Counted from the stretch's first letter, positions 43,626 through 52,923 are shown. The stretch: DNA of 64,000 nt from Microvirga sp. ACRRW (GCF_022346925.1 NZ_JAKRNJ010000001.1:496001-560000); one strand, 5' to 3'. Made by a program: numbers and translations. The notes: a model not told the origin generated them from the letters alone.

Positions 43626-44246
43626 ATGCCAAGCATCGATACGCTTTTCGTCACCAAGGTCTACCGGGCGGAACTCGCCGGCACGAAGGCCGAGCGCCGC
43701 AACGATGAGCTCGAAGCCGCCTGCCTGTCCATCGCGGAAGACGACGAGGCCGGCCAGCGCTGGTGCGAGAAGAACGGCTATCCGGGCTACACCTCCTATG
43801 CCTCGCTCAACGACCTGCCCTGGCGCGTGCCGGTGTTCGGCGACCTTTTGAAGGATCTCGACAAGCATGTGGCGGCTTTCGCCAAGGAGTTGGAATTCGA
43901 CCTCCAAGGCCGCAAGCTCGTCATGGACAGCTTGTGGATCAACATCCTCCCGCCCGGCGGCATTCATACGTCCCACATCCACCCGCATTCGGTGATCAGC
44001 GGCACCTATTACGTGACGATTCCGGAAGGCGCGAGCGCGCTCAAGCTCGAAGATCCGCGCCTCGGCTTCATGATGGCGGCCCCGCCCCGCAAGGCCAAGG
44101 CCAAGCAGGAGAACCGGCAGTTCGCCTATATGAAGCCCGCGCCCGGGACGGTGCTGCTGTGGGAAAGCTGGTTGCGCCACGAAGTGCCGCTCAACGAAGC
44201 GGAATCTGAGCGCATCAGCATCAGCTTCAACTATTCCTGGCAGTAA
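43626..44246 (+). CDS. Putative 2OG-Fe(II) oxygenase family protein (TIGR02466-like)
   Basis: A 206-residue protein starting at the ATG at 43626, where MPSIDTLFVTKVYRAEL is the usual beginning. A double-stranded beta-helix core has the HxH-like iron site in GIHTSHIHPHSVISGTYYV, a distal histidine in WESWLRHEVPLN and an arginine for 2-oxoglutarate in SERISISFNYSW. WINILPPGG is a family hallmark. The substrate is unknown. It is divergent from the cyclase and 57 bases before ada. Confidence 0.8.
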   Translation: MPSIDTLFVTKVYRAELAGTKAERRNDELEAACLSIAEDDEAGQRWCEKNGYPGYTSYASLNDLPWRVPVFGDLLKDLDKHVAAFAKELEFDLQGRKLVMDSLWINILPPGGIHTSHIHPHSVISGTYYVTIPEGASALKLEDPRLGFMMAAPPRKAKAKQENRQFAYMKPAPGTVLLWESWLRHEVPLNEAESERISISFNYSWQ

Positions 44247-44303
44247 AAAATCGACGCCTCGTTTCCGGCGGCAGGGCTTCGCGGTTTAGGCTAAAACATT
44301 GGC

Positions 44304-45380
44304 ATGACCCGCGATGACGACACACTCTACGCCGCCCTGATCGCCCGCGATCCTTCCTATGAAGGCTTCGCCTATGTGGGCGTGAAGACCACCGGCATCT
44401 TCTGCCGCCTGACCTGTGCGGCCCGCAAGCCGAAGCGCGGCAACGTCGTGTTCTTCGGCGCTTGCGAGGACGCGCAAGCGGCGGGCTTTCGGCCCTGCCT
44501 GCGCTGCAAGCCCCTCGACCGGCAGCGGCCGACGAGTGGAGCGTTCGAGACGCTGCGCGAAAAGCTGAAGGCCGAGCCCGAACGGCGTTGGAGCACCGAG
44601 GATCTGAAGGCCTTAGGCTACGACCCCTCCACCGTCCGCCGCGCCTTTCAGCGCGAATACGGCGTTACCTTCGCGCAATATGCGCGCTCTCAGCGATTGG
44701 GGATCGCCGTCAATCGTTTGCAGCAGGGAGGCTCCGTGATGGATGCGCAATTGGATTCCGGATACGAATCCGGCAGCGGCTTTCGCGAGGCGATCACCAA
44801 GCTCGTGGGCGATGCGCCGGTGCGCGCGACGGAGCGGCCCATCCTGACCGCGCAATGGCTCGACACTCCCATCGGCGCGATGCTCGCCATCGTGGACGAT
44901 ACGGGCGTGCATCTTCTCGAATTCGCGGAGCGCGCCGCTCTTCCGACCGAAATCAATCGCCTGAGAACCCGTGTCGGGCCGATCTGCTTCGGAACGCATC
45001 CAATGCTCGATGAGTTGGCCCGCCAGATTGAGCGCTACTTCTCAGGCCGGTCGCTTGCCTTCGACGTGCCCATCGTTCAGCGAGGCAGCGCTTTCGAAGC
45101 AACGGTGTGGGACGCCCTGCGGCAGATCCCCGTCGGCGACACGCGCAGCTATGGCGAGATCGCCCGCTTCATCGGACGCCCCGAAGCGCCGCGTGCCGCT
45201 GCGCGGGCCAACGGCGCCAATCAGGTCGCCATCATTATTCCCTGCCATCGCGTGATCGGCGCGGATGGATCGCTGACCGGTTACGGCGGAAAGATCTGGC
45301 GCAAGAAATGGCTGCTCGAACACGAGCGGCGTGTTGCGGTGTCCTCAGCGAAGAGAGAGCAAGCGGAGCCTGCTCTCTGA
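44304..45380 (+). CDS. ada: Bifunctional DNA alkylation repair protein and regulator Ada
   Basis: A 358-residue Ada with all three parts. The zinc/phosphotriester domain has Cys34, Cys38, Cys65 and Cys68, with the same spacing as E. coli Ada, where the first takes the methyl group. An AraC-type HTH follows (about 90-180, STVRRAFQREYGVTFAQYAR). The C-terminal O6-methylguanine methyltransferase has the acceptor Cys314 in IIPCHRVIG. It repairs alkylated DNA and activates repair genes. An eight-bp hairpin at 45354-45378 overlaps the end of the gene and may stop transcription before the convergent transporter. Confidence 0.95.
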   Translation: MTRDDDTLYAALIARDPSYEGFAYVGVKTTGIFCRLTCAARKPKRGNVVFFGACEDAQAAGFRPCLRCKPLDRQRPTSGAFETLREKLKAEPERRWSTEDLKALGYDPSTVRRAFQREYGVTFAQYARSQRLGIAVNRLQQGGSVMDAQLDSGYESGSGFREAITKLVGDAPVRATERPILTAQWLDTPIGAMLAIVDDTGVHLLEFAERAALPTEINRLRTRVGPICFGTHPMLDELARQIERYFSGRSLAFDVPIVQRGSAFEATVWDALRQIPVGDTRSYGEIARFIGRPEAPRAAARANGANQVAIIIPCHRVIGADGSLTGYGGKIWRKKWLLEHERRVAVSSAKREQAEPAL

Positions 45381-45387
45381 TCTCGCT

Positions 45388-46608
45388 TCAGAAACGAGCC
45401 TTCTCGATCTTCGGCAGGAAGTATGTGAGCAAGCCGATGGCCGGTAGGAACGACACGATCTTGTAGACCGTCTCGATGCTCGTCAGGTCGGCGAGATGCC
45501 CGAGCACCGCCGCGCCCAATCCGCCCATGCCGAAGGAAAGGCCGAAGAACAGGCCTGCGATCATGCCGACGCGTCCGGGCACCAGCTCCGTTGCGTAGAC
45601 GAGGATCGCTGAAAAGGCGGAAGCCAGCACGAGGCCGATGATGACGCTGAGCACAGCCGTCCAGAACAGGTTGGCGTAAGGCAGCATCAGCGTGAATGGC
45701 AGCACGCCGAGGATCGAAATCCAGATCACGTAGCGCCGCCCGATCCGGTCGCCGATGGGCCCGCCGATCACCGTGCCTGCGGCGACCGCGCCAAGAAACA
45801 CGAAGAGATAGAGCTGCGAATCCTGCACCGACACCTGGAACTTGGACATGAGGTAGAAGGTGAAGTAGCTGGAGATGCTCGCCGTATAGAAGTTCTTCGA
45901 GAACACGAGCAGCATCAGGATCGTGATCGAAATGGCGACACGCTTTCTCGACAGGCTCGACAGCGAAGCGGAAGCTTTCGGCTTCGCCTTCAGTTCCGCG
46001 AGCTTTGCCCCATACCAGCGCCCGACATTGAACAGGATGATCATTGCGAGCAGGGCGACGACCGAGAACCAGGCGATGCTGGGCTGGCCGAAAGGCACGA
46101 CGATGAAGGCGGCAAGCAGCGGCCCAAGCGCGGTACCCGCATTGCCGCCCACCTGAAACACGGATTGCGCCAGACCGTGCCGCCCGCCGGAGGCCATGCG
46201 CGCCACGCGGGAGGATTCAGGATGGAACACGGATGAGCCCATGCCGACCAAAGCGGCGCCCAAAAGCAGCAGCGGATAGGAGCTCGCGCGTGAGAGGGTG
46301 AGCAGGCCGATGAGCGTGAAGCCCATGCCGATGACGAGGGAATAGGGCTGCGGCTTCTTGTCCGTATAGGTGCCGACCAGCGGCTGCAGCAGGGAAGCCG
46401 TGAGCTGGAAGGTGAGCGTCAGGAAGCCGATCTGGCCGAAATCGAGATGGAAGTTCTCTTTCAGGATCGGATAGATCGCCGGCAGCAGGGACTGGATCAG
46501 ATCATTCAGCAGATGGGAGACGCTGATCGCGGCGAGGATCGGAACGGTCACCCGCTCGATGGAGGCACGTGCAGGAGCGGCGGCAAAAGCGGGAGACTTG
46601 CTGTCCAT
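45388..46608 (-). CDS. MFS transporter, fosmidomycin-resistance (Fsr) type
   Basis: A 406-residue inner-membrane exporter with about 12 helices. SVSHLLNDLIQSLLPAIYP at the first helix, then a TDKKPQPYSLV loop (the A-like motif region), GMGSSVFHPESSRVARMASG and QVGGNAGTALGPLL are hallmarks of the Fsr family of small-drug efflux proteins. The length is right. Actual substrate is unknown. It is convergent with ada (seven-base gap). Confidence 0.87.
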   Translation of the reverse strand: MDSKSPAFAAAPARASIERVTVPILAAISVSHLLNDLIQSLLPAIYPILKENFHLDFGQIGFLTLTFQLTASLLQPLVGTYTDKKPQPYSLVIGMGFTLIGLLTLSRASSYPLLLLGAALVGMGSSVFHPESSRVARMASGGRHGLAQSVFQVGGNAGTALGPLLAAFIVVPFGQPSIAWFSVVALLAMIILFNVGRWYGAKLAELKAKPKASASLSSLSRKRVAISITILMLLVFSKNFYTASISSYFTFYLMSKFQVSVQDSQLYLFVFLGAVAAGTVIGGPIGDRIGRRYVIWISILGVLPFTLMLPYANLFWTAVLSVIIGLVLASAFSAILVYATELVPGRVGMIAGLFFGLSFGMGGLGAAVLGHLADLTSIETVYKIVSFLPAIGLLTYFLPKIEKARF

Positions 46609-46744
46609 TTGGCGTTCTTATGATTTAAGGCCAAGCTCCGCCGGGCCTGAAAAGGCACATTCGAGCTGGCTCTATACCATATTACGGCCTCAGAGCCTCA
46701 CCTGCTCCTGCAAGGCAGGGTTGTTGCGTGGGCAAGGGGCTGCC

Positions 46745-47215
46745 CTACTTCTCATCCCATTCATAGACCCGCTCAGGCCCGTCCGCGTATTCCTCGACCT
46801 CTTCCTCCACCTCGTGGAAGGTGATCTTGATGAGGGGAATGACGCTCTCGTCGCCCTGGCTGCTCCGCTCGAAGCGCAGCACGTCGTAATAGGCGCAGCG
46901 CGAGCGGCCTGGATAGGAACGGCAGACCGCCGGGCGTCCGTGATAGATCGAGCAGCCACGGGTCTTCTGGTCGAGGAACATGCAGGTCTTCTCGAAGATC
47001 TTGTCCTTCACCCTCTTCAGCACGCGCTCGCCTTCGAAATCCGCCGTGTAGCGTTCGCGGGCCTCCTCGAAGGAAACGTTGAAATACTTCGCCAGCCGGG
47101 TGATGTCGCGCTTCGTCACCACCACGCGTTCATAAATCGAACAGCAGAAGGCCGGGCACTTGTTGCAGTCGAAATAAGTACGCGGCTGATCGTCCTTGAT
47201 GACGCGTTCGGACAT
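46745..47215 (-). CDS. YkgJ family cysteine cluster protein
   Basis: A 156-residue protein starting at the ATG at 47215 after a gagga site. It carries the zinc/iron cysteine cluster of the family: FDCNKCPAFCC near 15-25, then CSIYHGRPAVCRSYPGRSRC near 85-105. The acidic C-terminus (FHEVEEEVEEYADGPE) is typical. Family members may bind Fe-S or zinc; function unknown. Confidence 0.85.
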   Translation of the reverse strand: MSERVIKDDQPRTYFDCNKCPAFCCSIYERVVVTKRDITRLAKYFNVSFEEARERYTADFEGERVLKRVKDKIFEKTCMFLDQKTRGCSIYHGRPAVCRSYPGRSRCAYYDVLRFERSSQGDESVIPLIKITFHEVEEEVEEYADGPERVYEWDEK

Positions 47216-47465
47216 GACGGCTCCTCTACACCAGCGCTCATATCTATAGGAGCCGCCACGGCAATCCAGCACCCTTTCATAGATGCACACACTCATTCGC
47301 CTCCTCGGTGACAGGATGAAGGGCATCCTTACAGTCAAGGTTGAGAACGAATGCCTTGAAGTCCAACGGTTGCCACAAGTTCTTCCCAATTGAGAATTAA
47401 CACCTGCGTCAAAGGGAGCGCGGATTCACCGGCCCCGAAAAGAACACGACAAGGGGCATTTCCTC

Positions 47466-48629
47466 ATGGCACAAGCGACAGCTTACGAGCAGCTCATGCT
47501 CGAACTGGTGAATGCGGCGCGCGCTAAGGTCGGCGCACAGCCGCTCGCCTTCAACGGCAATCTCAACGCATCCACCGATTCCCACACGGACTGGATGATC
47601 GGAACCGATGCCTTCTCCCATACGGGCGTGAACGGCTCGACGCCGACGGAGCGCATGAAGAGCGCGGGTTATGTGTTCAGCGGTTCCTGGTCCTCGGCCG
47701 AGAACGTCGCCTGGGCGAGCCTTCGCGGCCCCGCAGGCTATCAGGACGAAGTGCAATTGCTGCACACCAACCTGATGAACAGCCCCGGCCACAAGGCCAA
47801 CATCCTCAACGGCACGTTCCGCGAGATCGGCATCGGGTTCAACACGGGTTCCTATCAGGGCTGGGATGGTGCTTTCGTGACCGAGAACTTCGCGCGCTCA
47901 GGCTCGAAAGTGTTCCTGACCGGCGTCACCATGGACGATAAGGACGGCGACCGCTTCTACGATGTGGGCGAGGCGTTGAAGGGCGTGACGATCACTGCGG
48001 TGAGTTCCACAGGCGCGCGCTTCACCACCACGTCGGGAGCAGCCGGCGGATACAGCCTCGCGCTTCCGAGCGGCACCTACAAGGTCACCTATTCCGGCAG
48101 CGTCGTTCCGGTGGCAAAGCAGGTAACGATCGGCGAGAGCAACGTGAAGCTCGATCTCATCGATCCCGCTCTGGTGAAGGTGATCACCGGCACCACGGGT
48201 GCCAACACCCTCATCGGCACGTCGCGCGTCGACCTGATCAAGGGCAACGCGGGCAACGACAAGCTCTATGGCCGCACCGGAAACGACACGCTGCGCGGCG
48301 ACAGCGGGAACGACAGGCTCTACGGAGAAGCCGGTCGTGACACGCTCGACGGCGGAACCGGCAACGACACCCTCAGCGGTGGCGCGGATGCGGATGTTTT
48401 CCGCTTCAGCGGCAACTGGGGCAAGGACAAGATCTCGGGCTTCCAGAACGGTCTCGACCGCATCGACCTGCGCGGCAATTCGCTGAATTTCAGCAAGCTG
48501 TCCATCAAGCAGGGCCATGGCGACGGTGACGGCATTGCCGATGACGTGATCATCACCGCCAACGGGCAGTCGATCACGCTGCTGAACGTGCAGAAGGCCC
48601 TGATCGGCGCCTCAGACTTCCTGTTCTGA
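47466..48629 (+). CDS. CAP/SCP domain protein with C-terminal RTX repeats
   Basis: A 387-residue probable type I-secreted protein. Residues about 6-140 form a CAP (SCP/PR1) domain: LMLELVNAARAKVG, HTDWMIGTDAFSHTG, SAENVAWAS and HKANILNGTFREIGIGF. A carboxypeptidase-regulatory-like beta domain (about 155-235, DGDRFYDVGEALKGVTITA) follows. RTX nonapeptides (GNAGNDKLYG, GGTGNDTLSGG) occupy about 250-310, and the tail ends GASDFLF. There is no N-terminal signal. CAP domains may bind lipids or act on extracellular matrix; the role here is open. Confidence 0.88.
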   Translation: MAQATAYEQLMLELVNAARAKVGAQPLAFNGNLNASTDSHTDWMIGTDAFSHTGVNGSTPTERMKSAGYVFSGSWSSAENVAWASLRGPAGYQDEVQLLHTNLMNSPGHKANILNGTFREIGIGFNTGSYQGWDGAFVTENFARSGSKVFLTGVTMDDKDGDRFYDVGEALKGVTITAVSSTGARFTTTSGAAGGYSLALPSGTYKVTYSGSVVPVAKQVTIGESNVKLDLIDPALVKVITGTTGANTLIGTSRVDLIKGNAGNDKLYGRTGNDTLRGDSGNDRLYGEAGRDTLDGGTGNDTLSGGADADVFRFSGNWGKDKISGFQNGLDRIDLRGNSLNFSKLSIKQGHGDGDGIADDVIITANGQSITLLNVQKALIGASDFLF

Positions 48630-48638
48630 TCTCAATAA

Positions 48639-48671
48639 AAAAGGCGGGCATCAAGCCCGCCTTTTCGTTTT
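48639..48671. terminator. Bidirectional terminator between the CAP-RTX and symporter genes
   Basis: aaaaggcgggc (48639-48649) pairs with gcccgcctttt (48655-48665), loop of five bases. T runs occur on both sides, so it serves the two convergent genes. Confidence 0.9.
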
Positions 48672-49945
48672 TACTCGGCAGCGACAAGAACCTGCTCGCC
48701 GCGCGGCGCAGCCGGGCTGGGCGCGCCGTCATAGACGGCCTGATCCAGAACGCGCTCTTCCTTCGCGACGATCACGGGCACGAGGATCTGGCCGGTGACG
48801 TTGGTCATGGTGCGCATCATGTCGACCACGCGGTCGATGGCGACGATGTAGCCGATGCCTTCGAGCGGCAGGCCCGCCGTGCTTAAGGTGAGCGTGAGCA
48901 TCACGATGGACGTGCCGGGGACGCCCGCCGTGCCGAGCGAGCCCAGAACCGCAGTAAGGCCGATGAGCACATATTGCGTCAGCGACAGGTCGAGGCCGAA
49001 ATACTGCGCGATGAAGATCGAGGCGATGGCGGGATAGATCGCGCCGCAGCCATCCATCTTCACATTCGCGCCGAGCGGCACGGCAAAGCTGGCATAGCTC
49101 TGCGGCACGCCGAGCTTCTCGACAGCAACGCGCAAGCTCATCGGCAGGGTGGCGAGGCTCGACGAGGTAGCGAACGCCATCTGCATCGCCGGAGCCGCGC
49201 CCTTGAAGAAGCGTCCCACTTTCAGGCCGTGGACCTTCAGCAAGCCGCCATAGACCACGACGATGTGGAACAGGCAGGCCAGATACATGGCCGCGATGAA
49301 CTTGCCGAGCGGCAGCAGCGAGGCCAGACCATAGCGCCCGACGACCCAGGCGATCAGGCCGAAGGTGCCGATGGGCGTGAGCTGCAAAACCCAGCGCGTG
49401 ATGCGGAACACGAGCGTCGCACCCTGATCGACAAGAGTGCGGATGCCCGCCGTCTTCTCGCCCAGCGACACGAGGGCAGCGCCCACGATGCCGGAGAAGA
49501 ACAGAACCTGCAGCACATTGGTATCGGCCATGGCCTTGATCGGGTTCGTGGGCACGATGCCGATCAGCACTTCGAGCGGCGTCGGGATCGTGCGCGGCTT
49601 CACCTCGCCGAGCGGCAGGTTCGACAGCCCAATTCCCGGATCGATGAGATGGCCGAACGCGATGCCCACAAGGACCGCGATGGTTGAGGTCGCGATGAAC
49701 CAGAACAGCGTGCGCAGGCCCAAGCGCGCCACGTTGCCGGCTTCCGCCAGCTTCGCCACGCTGGACGTGATGGTGAAGAACACGAGCGGAATCACGATCA
49801 TCCGCACGAGGTTCAGGTAGATGTCGCCGAGAGGCTTGAACCAGGCCGTTGCCTGCTCCCCTGCCCAGAGACCGGCCAGGATGCCGAGCGCGAAGCCCAC
49901 TGCGACCCGCTGCCAGAGGGGCCGAGAAAACCACGATTTAATCAT
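48671..49945 (-). CDS. Dicarboxylate/amino acid:cation symporter (DAACS family)
   Basis: A 424-residue secondary transporter of the DctA/GltP type in the inner membrane. Signatures: RMIVIPLVFFTITSSVAKL near 50, the serine-rich reentrant loop AFATSSSLATLPMSL near 260, GANVKMDGCGAIYPAIASIF, and GTAGVPGTSIVMLTLTLSTAGLP. The canonical symporter motif NMDG reads KMDG here (Asn to Lys). It imports C4-dicarboxylates or acidic/neutral amino acids with Na+ or H+; which one is not clear. Confidence 0.9.
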   Translation of the reverse strand: MIKSWFSRPLWQRVAVGFALGILAGLWAGEQATAWFKPLGDIYLNLVRMIVIPLVFFTITSSVAKLAEAGNVARLGLRTLFWFIATSTIAVLVGIAFGHLIDPGIGLSNLPLGEVKPRTIPTPLEVLIGIVPTNPIKAMADTNVLQVLFFSGIVGAALVSLGEKTAGIRTLVDQGATLVFRITRWVLQLTPIGTFGLIAWVVGRYGLASLLPLGKFIAAMYLACLFHIVVVYGGLLKVHGLKVGRFFKGAAPAMQMAFATSSSLATLPMSLRVAVEKLGVPQSYASFAVPLGANVKMDGCGAIYPAIASIFIAQYFGLDLSLTQYVLIGLTAVLGSLGTAGVPGTSIVMLTLTLSTAGLPLEGIGYIVAIDRVVDMMRTMTNVTGQILVPVIVAKEERVLDQAVYDGAPSPAAPRGEQVLVAAE

Positions 49946-50111
49946 GTGGATATTGCCTTATTTACAAGATTTCTTGCAGATAAGGCACAAAAACCCATAG
50001 CACAATTGCCACAGACGCAGGGCCGGACTGGCGACCTTGCATGGGTTGAACAGGTGCATTTTTCGGTGAAGTGGCTCCGGTTCACCGTCAGAAAATGCGG
50101 AAAACCAAAAC

Positions 50112-50143
50112 AGAGGTGCTTCCACAGAAGAGGAAGCACCTCT
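50112..50143. other. Orphan 12-bp hairpin between divergent genes
   Basis: AGAGGTGCTTCC (50112-50123) pairs exactly with GGAAGCACCTCT (50132-50143). It lies between two divergent promoters, where no gene end explains a terminator. Read on the minus strand it is followed by a T-rich gttttggtttt. It could end a small RNA or form part of the symporter leader. Confidence 0.45.
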
Positions 50144-50230
50144 CAAAACCTTCCTCACAATTCTGTGCGAAGACCAGCCTTGCCGGAACGTGTCATGTTC
50201 TCTGCCGCTTATCGGCAAGCATGAGGGAAC

Positions 50231-51298
50231 ATGACTGCCAAGCCTTCGCCCCTGATCTCAAGCGCTCTGAAATTGTGCCTGATCCTTGCGATGCTGGCAG
50301 CGCCGTCCTTTAAGGTTTCGGCGCAGACCTTCCCTGCCCCAATGGGCGCGCCGTCTCTCGACCAATCCGTTGAACGCGCCAAGGAGCTGGAGAATCTTCG
50401 TTCGCTCATCATTTCCCGCGATGGAAAGATTGTCGTTGAGCAAGCCTTCAAGGGCTCGAGCCTGGAGCGGCCCACCAACATCAAATCAGCGTCCAAGACC
50501 ATTCTGTCCGCGCTCGTCGGCATCGCCATCGAACGCGGCGTTCTGAAAGGCGTCGATCAGCCGGTTGCGGAAATCCTCGCTGCCAACATTCCGCCCGATG
50601 CGGACGAGCGCGTGAAGCACATCACCATCGGCCATCTTCTTTCCATGCGCGCAGGCTTGGAGCGCACGTCGGGCCGCAATTACGGCGCGTGGGTGAGCAG
50701 CGGGAATTGGGTGCGCCATGTGCTCACGCGCCCCTTCGTGGACGAGCCCGGCGGACGCATGCTCTACTCAACGGGCAGCACGCATCTGCTCTCGGCCGCA
50801 CTCACGCGCGCATCGAAGCGCAGCACGCTGGAGCTTGCGCGCGAATGGCTCGGCGAGCCGCTTGAAGTGCAAGTGCCGCCATGGACGCGCGATCCACAGG
50901 GCATCTTTCTCGGCGGCAACGAGATGGCGATGTCACCGCGCGCGCTCCTGCGCTTCGGCGAGATGTATCGCCAAGGCGGCATGATCGACGGCAAGCGCGT
51001 CGTGTCGGAGACCTGGGTGAAGCAATCCTGGGAGCCACGCACCTCTTCACCCTTCACCGGCGATGCTTACGGCTATGGCTGGTACATGCGCGACATGCGC
51101 GGGCATAGGGTTTACTACGCCTGGGGTTTCGGCGGACAGATGATCTATGTGGCGCCGAGTCTTAACATGACAATCGTCATGACATCCGATCCGACGGAAC
51201 CTTCGCGCGAGGACAATTACATCGGCCAGCTTCACGCATTGGTCGCGGACAGCGTCATCCCCGCCCTGCGGTCGGATGAGGCAACCGGAAGCCTTTGA
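50231..51298 (+). CDS. Serine hydrolase, beta-lactamase class C fold, exported
   Basis: A 355-residue periplasmic protein. A signal peptide (ALKLCLILAMLAAPSFKVSAQT) is followed by the class C/esterase-type fold. The SxxK motif is SASK with Ser86 as nucleophile. The second motif reads YSTGS rather than the usual YxN, and the third is WGFGGQM in place of HTG/KTG. So it is a 6-aminohexanoate hydrolase- or esterase-like member rather than a proven beta-lactamase. It is convergent with the next gene with no gap. Confidence 0.85.
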   Translation: MTAKPSPLISSALKLCLILAMLAAPSFKVSAQTFPAPMGAPSLDQSVERAKELENLRSLIISRDGKIVVEQAFKGSSLERPTNIKSASKTILSALVGIAIERGVLKGVDQPVAEILAANIPPDADERVKHITIGHLLSMRAGLERTSGRNYGAWVSSGNWVRHVLTRPFVDEPGGRMLYSTGSTHLLSAALTRASKRSTLELAREWLGEPLEVQVPPWTRDPQGIFLGGNEMAMSPRALLRFGEMYRQGGMIDGKRVVSETWVKQSWEPRTSSPFTGDAYGYGWYMRDMRGHRVYYAWGFGGQMIYVAPSLNMTIVMTSDPTEPSREDNYIGQLHALVADSVIPALRSDEATGSL

Positions 51299-51769
51299 TT
51301 ACATGCGCTCGCCGGGCAATTGGCTGGCCTGCTTGACCCATTCAGAGAACTGTTTCTCGTCGAGAGCATCGTTCTCATGAATGTCGAGGTAGCGCACGTC
51401 CTTCTGCTTGGACTGGCCAGGAGGAACGGGCGTCAGCGACGTGCCGCGGAAGAACGCCACCTTCACGTATTTCGCGAAGCAGTGGAAGCTGATGAACCAG
51501 TTTCCTTCCTCTACGCCGTAGAACGGCGAGTTCCATTTCACCGCCTTACTCACATCAGGAACAGCGCTCACGATGATCGCATCGAGACGTCGCCCAAGAT
51601 TACTCTTCCACCCCGGCATGGCGGCGATATAGGCCTGCACGGGCTCATCACCGTAGCCCTTCGCGATTTGCGGATTGCCGCCCGACAGCAGCACCGGCTG
51701 TGCGTGCGCAGGTTTACTTTTGGGTTTGGTCTCGGTCATGGGATCATCCTGCCGGTCAGCTTCGGACAT
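51299..51769 (-). CDS. DUF1801 (YdhG-like) domain protein
   Basis: A 156-residue cytosolic protein with the DUF1801 pattern: VQAYIAAMPGWKSNLGRRLD, KAVKWNSPFYGVEEGNWF and KYVKVAFFRG. Iron-chaperone-like frataxin folds have been reported for relatives, but the role is open. An ATG at 51739 is an alternative start. It lies nine bases after lrgB and may be in that operon. Confidence 0.8.
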   Translation of the reverse strand: MSEADRQDDPMTETKPKSKPAHAQPVLLSGGNPQIAKGYGDEPVQAYIAAMPGWKSNLGRRLDAIIVSAVPDVSKAVKWNSPFYGVEEGNWFISFHCFAKYVKVAFFRGTSLTPVPPGQSKQKDVRYLDIHENDALDEKQFSEWVKQASQLPGERM

Positions 51770-51778
51770 GCAACGAGC

Positions 51779-52501
51779 CTAATCGAGCAGCAGCTTCAAC
51801 ACCAGCGGCAGCAGCAAGGCGGTGACGAGCGCGTTGAGCCCCATGGCGATGCCGGCGAACGTGCCGGCAAGCGAGTGCACCTGAAAGGCGCGCGCCGTGC
51901 CGATGCCGTGCGACGCAAGGCCCACGGCGAACCCGCGTGCGCGCCAATCCTTCATGCGAAGCGCGTTCATGAGCGGCGTCACCATGACAGAGCCGATGAC
52001 GCCGGTGAGCATGATGAGAATGGCGGTGAGCGCCGGATCGCCGCCGAGTGTTTCCGTGATGCCCATGCCGACCGGCGCGGTGACGGATTTCGGCGCAAGC
52101 GAAATGAGGATGGATTTCGGCATGCCGAACACCTGCGCGACAATGACTGCCGAGGCGATGGCCGTGACGGAACCCACGATCAGCGCCGCCGCCATCGGCA
52201 CGATGGCGCGCAGAACGATGCGGCGGTTTTCATAGAGCGGAATGGCGAGCGCGACGGTGGCGGGGCCGAGCAGGAAATGCACGAACTTCGCGCCTTCGAA
52301 ATAGACGGGATACGACGTGCCCGTCACCCAGAGCACGAGCGCCACCGTGACGACGGACATCAAGACCGGATTGCACAGAGGATGCCGCCCGAACGCTTGC
52401 GAAATGCGGTCGGCGATCACGTAAGCACCGAGCGTCACCACGAGCCAGAGCAGCGGCGTCTGCGAAAGATAAACCCAGAGAGAGAAAGCCTGATCGCTCA
52501 C
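51779..52501 (-). CDS. lrgB: LrgB/CidB family membrane protein
   Basis: A 240-residue inner-membrane protein with about seven hydrophobic segments, of the LrgB/CidB/YohK family (plastidial glycolate/glycerate transporter-like). Characteristic segments are FLLGPATVALAIPLYENR, SLAPKSVTAPVGMGITETLGG and GLASHGIGTARAF. With LrgA it affects murein hydrolase activity or carries organic acids (pyruvate, glycolate). The start overlaps the lrgA stop by four bases. Confidence 0.88.
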   Translation of the reverse strand: MSDQAFSLWVYLSQTPLLWLVVTLGAYVIADRISQAFGRHPLCNPVLMSVVTVALVLWVTGTSYPVYFEGAKFVHFLLGPATVALAIPLYENRRIVLRAIVPMAAALIVGSVTAIASAVIVAQVFGMPKSILISLAPKSVTAPVGMGITETLGGDPALTAILIMLTGVIGSVMVTPLMNALRMKDWRARGFAVGLASHGIGTARAFQVHSLAGTFAGIAMGLNALVTALLLPLVLKLLLD

Positions 52502-52905
52502 CGCTTTTCTCCCCCTCTATCATCGTCCGATGTTTCCATGGACGATCCGCTGAGGCGCGACACCACGACGAACGTGACCACCGTCACCACGAGCGTGATG
52601 AAAGTCGAGACGATCAATGTCACCACAAGCCCAACGCCATACTCCTTGAGCACGTCGATCCGCTGCACCACGCCGACACTCGCCGGAATGAAGAGCAGCG
52701 ACAGATGCGCAAGCAATCCCTTACCGGTTGAATCGAGCGCGCGCCCGAATTCCGGAATTGCCTTCCGCACCTTGTCCCGCACGCTCAGGAAAGCGAGCAG
52801 GAACAACATGCCGAGCACCGGCCCCGGCACAGGCCAACCGAACCCGCGCGCAACGACCTCGCCGAGCAATTGGCAAAGAAGAATGATGGTGAGGCTGATG
52901 ATCAT
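52498..52905 (-). CDS. lrgA: LrgA/CidA family holin-like protein
   Basis: A 135-residue protein with four hydrophobic segments. CQLLGEVVARGFGWPVPGPVLGMLFLLAFL and LLAHLSLLFIPASVGVV are hallmarks of the CidA/LrgA family. It forms the partner of LrgB. It is the first gene of the small operon. Confidence 0.88.
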   Translation of the reverse strand: MIISLTIILLCQLLGEVVARGFGWPVPGPVLGMLFLLAFLSVRDKVRKAIPEFGRALDSTGKGLLAHLSLLFIPASVGVVQRIDVLKEYGVGLVVTLIVSTFITLVVTVVTFVVVSRLSGSSMETSDDDRGGEKR

Positions 52906-52923
52906 GACATCTTGCTTGAACGA

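Noticed and set aside
48729..49934. Minus-strand frame of 401 codons over the symporter in another frame
   Set aside because: It has an Arg/His-rich low-complexity product, while the overlapping frame has all DAACS motifs.
49946..50224. 92-codon frame starting one base from the symporter start
   Set aside because: It reads through the orphan hairpin, has no recognisable product and no ribosome binding site.
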